Counted from the first letter of the stretch, positions 41,628-53,904 are shown. The stretch is 64,000 nt of DNA from Chrysogorgia sp. JL179-B06 (GCA_035772405.1 JAYKKM010000047.1:3700001-3764000), one strand, 5' to 3'. The notes: generated from the sequence alone by a model not told the origin. Translations and numbers: made by a program.

Positions 41628-41707
41628 GTAGTAGCTCAACTGCAGGTAGCTAGAGCAGTGGATCGGAATCCCGAATTGGTGCAAGTTCAAATCCCACTGG
41701 AGTCAAC
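41628..41707 (+). repeat. tRNA-like SINE head
   Basis: GTAGCTCAACTGCAGGTAGCTAGAGCAG resembles box A, and GCAAGTTCAAATCCCACTGG resembles box B. The D-arm is expanded, so it is not a functional tRNA. Confidence 0.5.
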
Positions 41708-41947
41708 AATTTTCCGTCGACTCATTAGTGTAGGTTAATCATGTCGATTAATTTTCATGTTACTCTCAAGATGTTTCTGAAATGGGAGATACGGATATAG
41801 TGGTTTTCAATTTTGTTGTCGCATTTCGTGATTTCGTTTCAGTCGATGCCGCTCTTTCAAATCAAAATTATTCATTATAATTATAACACAAAGCCATATA
41901 ACACGATCGAGTCGGTTTCTTTTTTTCTTCGTAGGGATATATATATA

Positions 41948-42116
41948 CACTGTAAAAACATGAATGGTTGAAACAGCCAATTCGAATGGTTAAATTAACC
42001 AAATATTTTGGTTAAAATGACCTTAGTTTGGTTGTTTCAACCAATAAATTTGGTTGTTTCAACCCATAACAAATGGTCAATTGATGCATCTGAGATTAAT
42101 TGATGTTTTTACAGTG
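41948..42116. mobile_element. MITE with CACTGTAAAAACAT ends
   Basis: 14-bp perfect inverted ends CACTGTAAAAACAT and ATGTTTTTACAGTG, flanked by TATA on both sides. The interior has repeated GGTTGTTTCAACC palindromes. The surrounding AT repeat hides the exact target duplication. Confidence 0.75.
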
Positions 42117-42574
42117 TATATATCCACTAAATCATGGGAATTATCAGTGCGAGGGTTATATCTGTATATATAACTCTCACAAGCGAATTATATACAGATA
42201 TAACCCTCAAATTGATAATTGCCCAACTCATGCAGGGATCCTGCGCGCCCACACGAGAGGCAGAGGTAAACATTTGTTGTCTAACGAATGCTTGTCAACT
42301 CAGAAGTTTTGCCTAGTGGAACAAATACTGAATCAATACGCATGTCCACATAGCCATAGCCTCCCACATTCAGTCATTGATATGATTTTAAAGAAAACTT
42401 TACTCCTTCGATCGTATTATAGCTCGAACGTCGGCTTTAAGCCAGATACATACCTCGGAGCCTACGGCCCCTCGGGATCAGTATTTACCCTATACTAAAT
42501 TACCAAGGTTATCACAATATCCCAAAGTTGACAATTACCAGATTATCACAGTTTTACATGGATGATACCCTAGT

Positions 42575-42905
42575 TTAGCCAGCTAATTTAAGCGATGGTA
42601 AAGGGCCCGATAATTTTGCAAGTGTGTTTACTTCTCGGATAAGCTGCTCTCTTTGTTGTTTTAATGTCGCTTTTGATTTGTGACCATTTTGAATAATATC
42701 AGCAACTTTTCTTGACTGTGCGTCGATGCGTTGATCTTGTCGAGATATAACGCCACACCTCTGTTTGATAATCTTGTTTTCAGGAATTTTTAATTGTTTT
42801 GATTTCTGTCGCAGCTTTGAACAAATCTTATGCACAGTTGTTGTCCTCTTTACTCCACTCACACTTTCAACTTTGGTTGCTACATTAAGAAATTTAATAT
42901 TACAC
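42575..42905 (-). CDS. Possible terminal exon of an unknown protein
   Basis: An open frame to a TAG at 42575 encoding a basic, helical segment: GVKRTTTVHKICSKLRQKSK, then QLIREVNTLAKLSGPLPSL. The open frame extends upstream past 42862 without an ATG, so it is an exon or a relic and not a complete gene. Family not recognised; the composition is unlike satellite noise. Confidence 0.35.
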
Positions 42906-43315
42906 TTGCATGAGACGGGTAGATTTTATAAATATGTAGGTCAGCTATACAAACAAGTTATGACGTAACGGTACATTTCTTAGTCTTATTTTATAAAAAT
43001 AATAGGGAATGAAAGCTTTGTGTCTACATCACCCGATGCAAACATTCGAGGGAGTTTGTAAAAATTTGAAAGTACTAATGCAAACCTGAAGTATATTTAA
43101 ATGTCAGACCTTGAAGTATATTAAACAAATATACTATCACAATATGATACTAACCATCATGAACTGGTTCGCCCAGGATATTTTGAAGATTTTCTGAAAC
43201 TAAACAAACGTAGAATGTAAAGCAGGAGATGTCTTCTGTTTACAAATATAGTAGATTCTTTATAGATGTGTTGTATAGCACTTAACAGTATTGTGATGAG
43301 TGGCAAATTCACACG

Positions 43316-43359
<44 letters not shown>

Positions 43360-43361
43360 TC
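43316..43361. repeat. (TA)n-(GA)n microsatellite
   Basis: TA repeats switch to GAGA repeats; both-strand ORFs reading IYIYIY or ERERER are artefacts. Confidence 0.9.
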
Positions 43362-43520
43362 AGTGACCGTGTTAACATCCAGGGGGTGGCAACATTATTA
43401 TTTAGTGGTGTTTTGGTACTTCAATTTACTTTATATATGTCTCGAATATATAAGATGTGTCCCCCGGTTTTATGTTAACATTAGCCTGCGCACGCGCGAG
43501 CTGAAATTTTGATTTATCAA

Positions 43521-43724
43521 AATGGCCGACCCAAGGAGCGAACGCACCGAACGAGCGATATATTCTTCTCAAAACAGGGATTTTGTGGACTTACAGTATT
43601 AAATATGATGTAGGATAAAGGACTGGTTGTCTGTTAGGGGAAGACGAGCTTGGATATAAAATAAAGGTCTGATATTCAGGATATTTCTGTCACGTTGTCA
43701 TGATTCGCCATTTCAACCCGTCAG
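43521..43724 (+). promoter_or_regulatory. Possible first exon with donor
   Basis: CpG-containing DNA near 43490-43560 is followed by a short ATG frame at 43521 (about 30 codons). A second ATG at 43700 gives MIRHFNPS and ends TCAG|GTAAGC in phase 1. This may be the start of a gene whose other exons I could not find. Confidence 0.22.
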
Positions 43725-43759
43725 GTAAGCGCAGCTAGTCTCTGCCTTTTTATAATGGA

Positions 43760-45330
43760 ACACAATAACCTGCGAGATTATTTTGTTAGAAATTAGACTC
43801 CTGCACTTTTGTAAAGCGGTCTGTAGTTTAGGTATTTACTTCGTGTTTATATTTGTATGACAGCATTTGATTATTTGAAATGTTTATTGTATATTCTTGG
43901 GCTTAATAGAATTTTACAAATACATGTATAGATATGTTTTGGGTATTGAGCTGTTCAGCACTAAATTATGAGTACCGATTTGACAGCTTGTAATTTATAG
44001 AAATTGTCTGTATTACTTTGTTTTGTATGGTCGCGACTATCATATTTTGGGGGTTGTTGTGCACATACCAACACTGACGTTTTTATGGTAAAATATCTAA
44101 CCGAGATATTGCTGTATTGGCCGAGCAAAAGACCAAACAGTCGAGGTTATTGAGTAGTCCATTATATGGCTCTTTGTGTTACAAAATCATTCTCGTATTT
44201 ATTGGTCTTTGTACTTCGCTTAATTTAACGTCATCAAAACACTGGACTTGGATACTCTAAATGTACTTTTATAATATTTATTGTTCATCGTCATTTAATT
44301 TATTTTCATCGTTTTGCAGCAATAACTCTCGTATTAGGATGTTGTGTTTATTCCCAATAATCATAGGGCATTCGCCCATGAAATTGTATCCATATATAGA
44401 CATAGTTGTCATAATGTTCTGTCCAACTTATCACCTTTATAAACCTTGTGATTAAAATAATAAAGATCAAGAATTGTTTTTCTAACTGACAGTATATTAC
44501 TATATTTAATAATGATGCAGCTTTATAAGCAAGCAATCTTTAATCCTGCATAGCATTAAACTTAATTTGTGTCATGCGTTATGCTACTAGTGTTTTATTT
44601 AATATGATACATAATTATATAAAACTTTGCACTGTCCTTGGGACCTAGTTTTTATTAAATCATGTGATTTAATAAAAATAACTAGAAATTAAAGTATAAA
44701 TATAAGTGCTATACTACACATCTATAAATAATCTACTATATTTGTAAACCTTCCTTGTGTAGATTAATCGCGTACACAGAACACAGACGAGCACAGAAGC
44801 AGATCAGAAGCAGAAGTAAAGCAGAACAAAGAACAAAGAACTAGAACTAGAGATATAAAAGAACTTCTTGAACATTTGAATGGCGTTAAATTTATATATA
44901 TATTTTTAGTAGATTCCTTACATTGTTACCCTATTAAAGATCCTTAACCTCGCGCCTGTGTGCTCTACCTCTGAGAAGTCCCCGTACATAAACGACTGGT
45001 GGAAGTGATATAAAATAAGTATAAATAGCTGCATTAATACAGCCGATATCAGCGTTTTAGCCGGTAATATATTCTACTGCACGATTATATTCGTGCTCAG
45101 TATATCCTGAACTAAGCCACTCCTTTGCAAATATACTAATTTTATTGATGTTCTTGTACCGTATATATATATAATACGATTTCCAAGGATTCATGCACTG
45201 TTTTACAGTCTTAAGAATTATCGAAGAGTTCACTGTTGGTTTTGATTGTCAGAGCACACGAGATCGCACACGCGCGTTAGTCGTGTCCGTTTACTTCCAT
45301 TTTATTACATTAATTTCTGCTCCCATTAAC
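43760..45330. other. No supported gene
   Basis: AT-rich. A purine-rich stretch of repeated AGAACAAAGAAC-like words at 44780-44860 and GACTGGTGGAAGTG at 44993 hint at LTR-retrotransposon debris but no LTR pair is seen. Confidence 0.35.
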
Positions 45331-45334
45331 CAAT

Positions 45335-45600
45335 ATGAAGAGCTCAACTGGATAGAGCTTTGGAATAGGTCCACGAAAAACCGTACTTCTCTTACTAGTT
45401 TCGCCAAGTTTTACATTGGCACCTCTGACTTGCCCGTCTGCTCCCTTCATAATCTGGACTACCTTCCCCAGTCACAAAATGTTCTCTAACCATTCTCGTC
45501 ACGTACTGTAATCCTTTTGATTGTGATAGTGCTGTTCTCGTAGTGTCAAGAGATACTGTTTTCGCCATCGTCTTCAAAATGATGTGCACGTGTATTCGGT
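45335..45600 (-). pseudogene. LTR-retrotransposon pol C-terminal fragment
   Basis: On the minus strand one frame reads LGKVVQIMKGADGQVRGANV followed by FRGPIPKLYPVEL. That is the usual end of the integrase region in Pao/BEL or Ty3-like pol proteins. A stop just before LGKVV and a frameshift upstream (the frame with SLDTTRTALSQS) show decay. No LTRs found. Confidence 0.6.
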
Positions 45601-46472
45601 ATCGTAGGCGTCGGTGAGATCCTTGTTCGTACTGTTTGGGACAATATCTTGGTGGTCTGAATTTGTCGTAATAACAGCAGGCGTTATCTACTTATTATAT
45701 AGGCATGACTGGGAATATGAGTGTTTCTTCCACATCCTCGGTGTAGACATAGGTCAGTGGTCTAGAGGTTAAGACGGCATCCACTTCGGTCAGAACAGTG
45801 AGCGGACCTTCTTCAAGCATATTTTAGTGCACTTCATCAGGTCTTTCGAAAAATCCAGCCCATTCTAAACTGTGGAAGTGGTGCTGGTATTGGCGCTCAT
45901 ATGGCTTGTCTTCAATTATTATGCACTTGGTAAATTTGTGGATCTCTCTATTCGCAACTTGCTGTCCTCAAATTAGGCAGTAGCATTAATATTTAACATT
46001 TACTATTTGAGGTTAGCAAAAAGCGAAGTATGAGTATACTCAAGCATATTAAACAGTTATAATATCAGGGGTGGATCCAGACTAGTTCAACTAGTTTCCG
46101 GAAACTAGTCACATTTTGATAAAAAATAAAAATTAACAATGTATTACTAAAGTTATTTTTATTGATATTTTTACTTTTCACCGTGCGCAGTTGCTTGCAC
46201 GTCTATTTTGCTAAATGATAGCCTGTATTATAGGCTTTTGGGGGAGGGGGAGGGGTCGAGCGCCGCGCGTGGAGTGAACTAGTGCAAAACTTAGAGTGAA
46301 CTAGTCAAAACTGTCTCCTATTGGTTAATCGCTTCAAATCAATCAGAGTGAACTAGTCAAAACTGCCTCCTATTGGTTAATCGCCTTCAACCCAATTAGA
46401 GTGAACTAGTCATGAACTAGTCAGATCATATAAATACGAAATGCCTCTCGCGTAGTCGCGTGGACAACCAGT

Positions 46473-46960
46473 TTGTCGAAGGAAGACTGTTTTCCTTTCA
46501 ATATAATGGACTTGTTTACCAAACGATTGGCCGGTTTTCAGCTCCCGATAAAATTACGCTATATTCCAAATATCTGGAAACCAGACCAGCAGTTGTTTGT
46601 TATTCCTCAAACGTACGAGGCTGTGGGCTACGAAGGTTCAGGTTTGAATGGCTCGTGCGCTTCCCTTGGCTTGTTTATTCGAAGAAACCATGCCTTTGTT
46701 TAATTTTGATGGAGTGAGGGAAGAATGGCAACAAATTGAATATTCAAATTATTCAAATCTCCCCTTACGTTCTGGACCACTGCTTGTTCGAAGTTTCAAA
46801 GTTATGCGGTAGTATTGCAATGGCGGATTTTATGGCCAAATATATGACAAGGCGAGCGGTTTTCCTGCAAGAACGAATCAATGAAAACCGCGAGAAGATG
46901 AAGTTCATCATTACGACCGTGATTTTCTTTGTCAGAGTAATAAGGAAGGAGAGATAACAA
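46473..46960 (+). pseudogene. Unknown ORF inside the 46-48.6 kb transposon
   Basis: An ATG at 46506 begins MDLFTKRLAGFQLPIKLRYI and stays open to a TAA near 46703. Coding-like sequence continues in another frame (DGVREEWQQIEYSNYSNLPL; later LLYPDD) with several stops. The family is not recognised. It lies shortly after an ATATAAATA box and directly before the minisatellite. It could be a transposon gene in decay or a captured host fragment. Confidence 0.4.
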
Positions 46961-47009
46961 CCCAGACGATGCCATCTTCCAAGTGTTATTTAAATTTGCT
47001 ATATCCAGA

Positions 47010-48003
47010 TGACCAGATGCTGAACTAACATGATTTTCAACTATTTGACCTTGCTACCTGCCACCCTAGTGCTGAAATCATGATTTTCAACTATTTAACC
47101 TTCCTACTTGCTATCCAGAATTCCAGATACTGAACTAACATGATTTTCAACTATTTAGCCTTCCTACTTGCTATCCAGTGCTGAACTAACATGATTTTCA
47201 ACTATTTAACCTTCCTACTTGCTATCCAGTGCTGAACTAACATGATTTTCAACTATTTAACCTTCCTACTTGCTATCCAGGTGCTGAACTAACATGATTT
47301 TCAACTACCTGTATTTGACCTTCCTACCTGCCATCGAGGTGCTGAACTCACATGATTTTCATATATTTGACCTTCCTACCTGCCATACAGTTGCTGAACT
47401 CACATAATTTTCAACTATTTGACCTTACTACCTGCCGGCATATGATTTTCAACTATTTAACCTTCCTACTTGCTATCCAGATACTGAACTAACATGATTT
47501 TCAACTATTTAACATTCCTACCTGCCATCCATGGGCTGAACTAACATGATTTTCAACTGTTTGACCTTCCTACCTGCTATCCAGATACTGAACTAACATG
47601 ATTTTCAACCATTGAACACCAGGGACTGAACTCACATGATTTTCAACTACCTGTATTTGACCTTCCTACCTGCCATCCAGGGGCTGAACTCACATGATTT
47701 TCAACTATTTGACCTTCCTACCTGCCATCGAGGTGCTGAACTCACATGATTTTCAACTATTTGACCTTCCTTACCTGCCATCGAGGTGCTGAACTCACAT
47801 GATTTTCAACTATTTGACCTTCCTACCTGCCATCGAGGTGCTGAACTCACATGATTTTCAACTATTTGACCTTCCTACCTGCCGTACAGTTGCTGAACTC
47901 ACATGATTTTCAACTATTTGACCTTCCTACCTGCCATCGTTGTGCTGAACTAACATGATTTTCAACTATTTAATATTCCTACCTGCCATCCAAGGGCTGA
48001 ACT
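47010..48003 (+). repeat. About 51-53-bp minisatellite
   Basis: About 19 units of CTGAACTAACATGATTTTCA-ACTATTTGACCTTCCTACCTG-CCATCGAGG type, with variants at AACTAAC/AACTCAC. Wholly inside the transposon at 46066-48650. Confidence 0.95.
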
Positions 48004-48959
48004 TAGTGGTGAACTGATGCAGCCATTAATTTGAAAACACTACATATATACTGTGCTTTAAATGTTTGAAATTATGGTATTATTTGAAATTAAGGTTAAT
48101 TTTGAAAGGTTACTTACTATTATTCATTGTATAACACATTTTTACCAGTCACCATCCGACAGTGGAAGTAGTACAAAATTACTGTGTTACAAATTGATTT
48201 GGTAGAGGGAATGCAATAATTGAAAAATTGTTCCCATTGAAGTGTACAATGATGAGGTAGACTATAGTTAGGGTGTTTATGACCTTAATATTTTATATTT
48301 ACTATTAAGACTGCCCTCAAAATGCAGGAACTAGCATTTCAGAGCCTTAGAAATCAAAAAAAATTATATAAACATAAATGTCACTCTTCCATAAGTATAA
48401 ATTACTGTAAAACCCTAATAATTTTTATTCCAACTGTAAATTTAGACATGTATTCACGTTTTCTGACCTTCCAGAGTTCTGTAAAATCTTCCCACAAAAT
48501 GCAGGAAATGGCATTTCAGAGACTCTAGATTTCAAAATTTTCCGGGGGGCATGCCCCCGAACCCCCCTACAAATCTCGTGCCTTTGGCACTCGATTCTCG
48601 CGCCTTCGGCGTTCGGAAACTAGTCACAAAAATCCCTAGATCAACCCCTGAATATACACATTAAATTTGAACTGAATTGATATATCTCAGGCTTTTAAAC
48701 ACCAACATTTCACCCTTTCTGTTGCCCCTGAAGCACATAGCACAAACTGACAAAAGTAGGTTGGATAAAAACAAAATCGTCTAATTACCACTTCCACAAG
48801 AGCACTGTACAAGGACAAGGATAATCACAACTTTAATCAAGAATACCATGTTAAAGGTGAAGGATGCTTTCGATTGCTGAAAATAAGTGCAAAGAATAGA
48901 AATGTAAATGTTAATGTTACAGGGAAACATAAGTTGGGTAATAATGTGTTTTTAAATAA

Positions 48960-48999
48960 CAATAATAATTTATTTTTTTTTATTTATAATAATAATAAT

Positions 49000-49032
<33 letters not shown>

Positions 49033-49335
49033 GACGTTTTAGGAGCATTGTACAATAGTCTCAATGTTCTTACAACAATACATTCTTAAAGTTACTTAAG
49101 TTACTTAATTATAAAACTAATTGCATTTGATCAAAAGTACTTCATGTCTAACCAATAACACTATAATAACTACAAAACTATTAATTAGAAAAAATAAAAG
49201 TCTTACGTGCTGACTACTTAAAAAGTAAGTGATTTTAATTTGCTTTAGTAATGAATTCCAGTTTTCAGTTTTACAGCGGCAACCGAGAATGTTCTGTCTC
49301 CATGAGTCTTGGATTTTGGCACAAGTGAAAACAAA
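48960..49335 (-). pseudogene. LINE 3' end, minus strand, with (AAT)n tail
   Basis: On the minus strand 49330-49185 reads VPKSKTHGDRTFSVAA, the usual C-terminal block of CR1/L2 LINE ORFs. An untranslated region follows, ending in an (AATAAT)n tail at 48960-49035 (plus-strand view). The same family appears in the opposite direction at 53262-53420. Confidence 0.65.
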
Positions 49336-49499
49336 AACAAAGGCAAAAAGTTACGTTTTTTAACAATTTTAGTCGAATTTTTCAGAATTTTTTCATTTTG
49401 TTTACATAAATCAGCTAATTATTATAACGTTAACAAATAGATCGCCGATTCCGTCCGAAAATAAGGTACTTTTGTGGAATATTTTATAATTTATGTTTT

Positions 49500-49770
49500 A
49501 CAAAATCTTAGAATATAAAAACATGAAAGAAATAGGGGAGGCAAAATTTTTGCCACTTCTATGTAAATCTGTTTGCAAAATCTTACAATAAACATATGTA
49601 AGAAATAGGTGAGGCAAAATTTTTGCCTTTTCTATGTAAATCTGTTTGCAAAATATTAGAATATAAAGACATTAAAGAAATAGGGGAGGCAACATTTTTG
49701 CCACTTCTATGTAAATCTGTTTGCAAAATCTTTCAATATAAACACATGAAAGAAATAGTCACGGTATAAT
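49500..49770 (-). repeat. 75-bp satellite, three inverted copies
   Basis: Units with GGCAAAATTTTTGCCACTTC and GTAAATCTGTTTGCAAAATC are the reverse complement of the large array at 50.9-52.85 kb. Confidence 0.85.
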
Positions 49771-49913
49771 AAGTAAATAATGTAAGCTATACTATTATAA
49801 AAGCTGTATGATCTGGGGTTTTGTTTGAGGGCAATTTGGAAAGTACAGTTACTACACTATATATGTGCACAGTGCAAGTAAAATGTGATAAAAGGTCTTG
49901 AGTTCAACTGTGC

Positions 49914-50424
49914 ACTGTGCTTTTCAAACATACTGGTGCTGACCTCGTGAACCTGGTAAGTAACATATATTTATCTTAAATTCTCCCATAAGTTATATAT
50001 CAGCTTTTTATTCTTATGCTGTTTTGTCCTATTCTTTCCTAGATTTACGCCGGTCCCTACCAGCCACCATCAACTCGTGGTGTTCCTGTCAATGAAAACT
50101 ACCTGAACTCTTTAGTTCCTGGGTGTCTAGTGGCAGTCCATATTGAATTCAAAGAAGAATCCAGTCATTGGAAAAGTGAAAGAAATGATTGATGAAAATA
50201 ATTTCAAATTTCATTATTGGAAAGGATCATATGCGAAGGCATGGCAACCACATATAGTTACTGTAAACAATGAGAACAATACTTGGACTGACAATCTTGA
50301 CAAAAGATCAATTATCTTATTCGCGTTTGAGTTAGATGAAGAAAATAAATTACAAGAAAACAGCAGGAAATACCTTAAAAGTGGCATCGAGAACAAAGCA
50401 GACAGAATTAGGACTTCATGGTAA
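49914..50424 (+). pseudogene. Broken gene fragment with a conserved repeat-associated domain
   Basis: Two exon-like pieces. A short one (49914-49953) ends AACCTG|GTAAGT. The second follows the acceptor TTCTTTCCTAG at 50041 and reads AGPYQPPSTRGVPVNENYLN, then PGCLVAVHIEF. There the frame shifts and goes on as PVIGKVKEMIDENNFKFHYW and KGSYAKAWQPH, ending RKYLKSGIENK. The pattern V-A-V, I-G-K-V, F-x-x-x-W-x-K-G, W is one I associate with uncharacterised, often multicopy genes of cnidarians and fish. Function unknown. The single frameshift makes it a pseudogene. Confidence 0.5.
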
Positions 50425-50534
50425 TGTTTTTATCATTAGGCCACTATTTGTTGCATATTACCTTGTCATCGGCAAAAACAGGCAGTGTTGTTTGAAATTC
50501 AACAATATTTGGTCCCAAAAAGTATAATAATATT

Positions 50535-50710
50535 TTTTTGGATTTAGCTATATGGTTATATTGTAAGATTTTGCAAATACATTTACATGGAAGTGGCAAC
50601 CTTTTTGCCTCCCATATCTCTTCCATATGTTATATTCTAAGATTTTGCAAACAGATTTACATCAGTATGGAAAAACCTTTGCCTCCCCTATTCTTCCATA
50701 TGTTTTATAA
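50535..50710 (+). repeat. 75-bp satellite, two detached copies
   Basis: Two diverged units in the direction of the main array, between the gene fragment and the main array. Confidence 0.75.
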
Positions 50711-50904
50711 AATAACAAATTAAAAACGCACGTGCTGATTGGCTGAAAGCCGTGTTTCTATAACTCGATGGAAAACATGGATTTTCCCGCCATTTTTATA
50801 AAATGGACTGTAAAACAAACCTTTTATCTCAAACACCTAAAATATCGATAAATATTATGTTCTGTGACAGCCACAACAAGAAGAAAAACGAGAATATTTG
50901 ATGC

Positions 50905-52850
50905 TTTCTTCACATGCTATCTCTTCCATGTGTTTATATTATAAGATTTTGCAAACAGATTTACATAGAAGTGGCAAAAATTTTGCCCGCCCTATTTCAT
51001 TCATGTGTTTATATTATACGATTTTGCAAATAAATTTACAACGGAGTGGCAAAAATTTTGCCTGCCGTATTTCATTCCTGTGTTTATATTATAAGATTTT
51101 GCGAACAGATTTACATCGGAAAGGCAAAAATTTTCCCGGCCCTATTTCGTTCATGTTTTATATTGTACGATTTGGAAAACATTTTGCCTGCTCTATTTCT
51201 TCCATGTGTTTATATTATAAGATTTTGCGAACATATTTACATCGGAAAGGCAAAAATTTTGCCTGCCCTATTTCATTCATGTGTTTAAATTGTAAGATTT
51301 TGCGAACAGATTTTCATCGGAGTAGCAAAAAATTTGCCTGCCCTATTTCTTCCATGTGTTTATATTGTAAGATTTTGCAAACAGATTTATATAGAAGGGG
51401 AAAAAATTTTGCCTGCCCTATTTCATTCATGTGTTTATATTATAAGATTTTGGAAATAAATTTTCATCGGAGTGGCAAAACTTTTGCCTGCCCTATTTCA
51501 TTCATGCGTTTATATTATAAGATTTTGCGTACAGATTTACATGGGAAAGTCAAAAATTTTGCCTGCCCTATTTCATTCATGATTTTATATTGTACGATTT
51601 TCCAAACAGATTTACATCGGAAAGGCAAAAATTTTGCCTGCCCTATTTCTTTCTTGTGTTTTTATTATAAGATTTTGCAAACAAATTTACATCGGAAAGG
51701 CAAAAATTTCGCCTGCCCTATTTCATTCATGTGTTTAAATTGTAAGATTTTCCAAACAGATTTTCATCGGAGTGGCAAAACTTTTGCCTGCCCTATTTAA
51801 TTCATGTGTTTATATTGTAAGATTTTACAAACAGATTTTCATCGGAGTGGCAAAACTTTTGCCTGCCCTATTTCATTCATGCGTTTATATTATAAGATTT
51901 TGCGAACAGATTTACATCGGAAAGTCAAAAATTTTGCCTGCCCTATTTCATTCATGATTTTATATTGTACGATTTTCCAAACAGATTTACATCGGAAAGG
52001 CAAAAATTTTGCCTCCCCTATTTCATCCATGTGTTTATATTGTAAGAATTTGCAAACAGATTTACATAGAAGTGGCAAAAATTTTGCCTGCCCTATTTCT
52101 TTCTTGTGTTTTTATTATAAGATTTTGCAAACAAATTTACATCGGAAAGGCAAAATTTTTGCCTGCCCTATTTCATTTTGCAAACAGATTTACATCGGAG
52201 TGGCAAAAATTTTGCCTGCCCTATTTCATTCATGTGTTTATATTGTAAGATTTTGCAAACAGATTTACATAGAACTGGCAAAACTTTCGCCTGCCCTATT
52301 TCTTTCTTGTGTTTTTATTATACGATTTTGCAAACAAATTTACATCGGAAAGGCAAAAGTTTTGCCTGCCCTATTTCATTCATGTGTTTATATTGTAAGA
52401 TTTTGAAAACAGATTTTCATCGGAGTGGCAAAAATTTTACCTGCCCTATTTTTCCATGTGTTATATTATAAGATTTTGCACACAGATTTACATCGGAGTA
52501 GCAAACATTTCATTCCTATGTTTATATTATAAGATTTTGCAAACAGATTTACATCGGAGTGGCAAAAATTTTGCCTGCCCTATTTCATTCCTATGTTTAT
52601 ATTATAAGATTTGCAAACAGATTTACATCGGAGTGGAAAAAATTTTGCCTGCCCTATTTCATTCATGTGTTTATATTATAAGATTTTGGAAATAAATTTA
52701 CAACGGAGTGGCAAAAATTTTGCCTGCCCTATTTCATTCATGTATTTATATTATAAGATTTTGCGAACAGATTTACATCGGAGTGGAAAACATTTTGCCT
52801 GCCCTATTTCTTTCATAAGTGTATATTATAAGATTTTGTGCGCATATTCC
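50905..52850 (+). repeat. 75-bp satellite, main array
   Basis: About 25 units of 75 bp with core CATCGGAGTGGCAAAAATTT-TGCCTGCCCTATTTCATTCA. GGCAAAA-A-TTTTGCC is a palindrome in nearly every unit. Because 75 is a multiple of three, long open frames (25-residue repeat KILQTDLHRSGKNFACPISF...) run through it; they are artefacts unless transcripts show otherwise. Confidence 0.95.
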
Positions 52851-53093
52851 CATCGATTAATATTAGCTGTGTGATTTAGTTGTGTCTGATGATCTTGTTA
52901 CTATAGCAAGTATTGTGTATTAAACCATATATTGTACGTTTTATGCTAATACTTTTTTTCTTGCTGATTTTGTTTGCACAATATGAATAACTTGACCGTA
53001 AAGTAAAGTCCATTCTATATTTCTGTTCTTTTTGGTCTATTACCGGAAAAACACCACTTTGGAATTTCTCAAAAAAGTTTGGAACGCGTTCTG

Positions 53094-53240
53094 TAGGTAT
53101 AATTTAAAAAGCGAATAGTTTCTCCACAATCTGTATTGTGCCCTTTTAGCCTTTTTGCTCGTATTTTATCACTGGCTACTTTTATAAGAGTATCACTGTA
53201 TTCTAGAGAAACTATTAGCTTTTAAAATTATACCTATAGA
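53094..53240. repeat. Short foldback, about 32-bp arms
   Basis: TAGGTATAATTTAAAAAGCG...GTTTCTC is mirrored by GAGAAACTATTAGCTTTTAA...ACCTATA. Confidence 0.65.
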
Positions 53241-53261
53241 CCGTCTGCCTTTTTTCCGATT

Positions 53262-53420
53262 TGTGCCAAAATCCAAGACTCATGGAGAGAGAACATTCTC
53301 GGTTGCCGCTGCAAAACTCAAGACTGTAATTCATTATTAAAGCAAATTAGAATCACTTACTTTTTAAGCTCAGCACTTAAGACTTTTCTTTTTTCTCATT
53401 AATAGTTTTGTTTCTAACAA
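53262..53420 (+). pseudogene. LINE 3' fragment, plus strand
   Basis: Direct counterpart of the fragment at 49185-49335 but inverted: CCAAAATCCAAGACTCATGG and GAACATTCTCGGTTGCCGCT are shared. The two flank the satellite region like opposed ends. Confidence 0.65.
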
Positions 53421-53904
53421 ACGGCTTCCCTCAGAGTGAAAATCACTCTGTCAGAAAGGGCGTTTGTCAGAGACCGCCAGAGTGTACCCAAAATCTTTTT
53501 ACGAGTTTCAGTCGGCAGAAGTTATATTTTAGTCGGCCGAAGACAGAAGTTATATTTTAGACGTGTTCAATTTAACACGGACAAGTAGAATCATTAACTT
53601 TTAGCACTTATCAGTTTAAATTAATTTCAAACTACCAAATTTAAGACTCAAATCTAATGTTGATGTTAAATGTTTTGTTTATATGTAAATGTAAGCAACG
53701 TGAGAATACCAAAGACATAAATTTATTAAAATGTCATCATGTTTTCATTCCGTATTGAGAGTGCGTTATTAACGTGGGACTAAACGATAATATTTTGACA
53801 AGCTTCGATCGATAGGATGTAGTCGGTACAAGCTCGTGCGTCAGTCGGTTGAAGTGCGCTTACACCCCCCTGTAAACGTTTCTGAGTACGGCCCTGGACA
53901 AAGG

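Larger units (their letters stand above)
46066..48650. mobile_element. 2.6-kb DNA transposon carrying an ORF and a minisatellite
   Basis: Ends CAGGGGTGGATC at 46066 and GATCAACCCCTG ending at 48650 are inverted repeats. AATAT flanks both sides; hAT elements with CAGGGG ends are common but usually have 8-bp duplications. Contents in order: CTAGTT-rich left end, three roughly 52-bp GAACTAGTCAAAACTG repeats (46274-46430), a promoter-like ATATAAATA (46428-46436), an ORF region (46473-46960), a 1-kb minisatellite (47010-48003) and a right end with GGGGGGCATGCCCCCGAACC. Confidence 0.65.

Noticed and set aside
42100..42498. 132-codon plus-strand frame
   Set aside because: It starts inside a MITE end and has no recognisable domain, splice or composition support.
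44750..45010. Possible LTR with primer-binding-like GACTGGTGGAAGTG
   Set aside because: No second LTR, no TG...CA pair I can place, and the orientation does not agree with the minus-strand pol fragment nearby.
50898..52874. Frames of up to 300 codons in the 75-bp satellite
   Set aside because: Unit length is a multiple of three, so openness is expected; no splice or promoter context.
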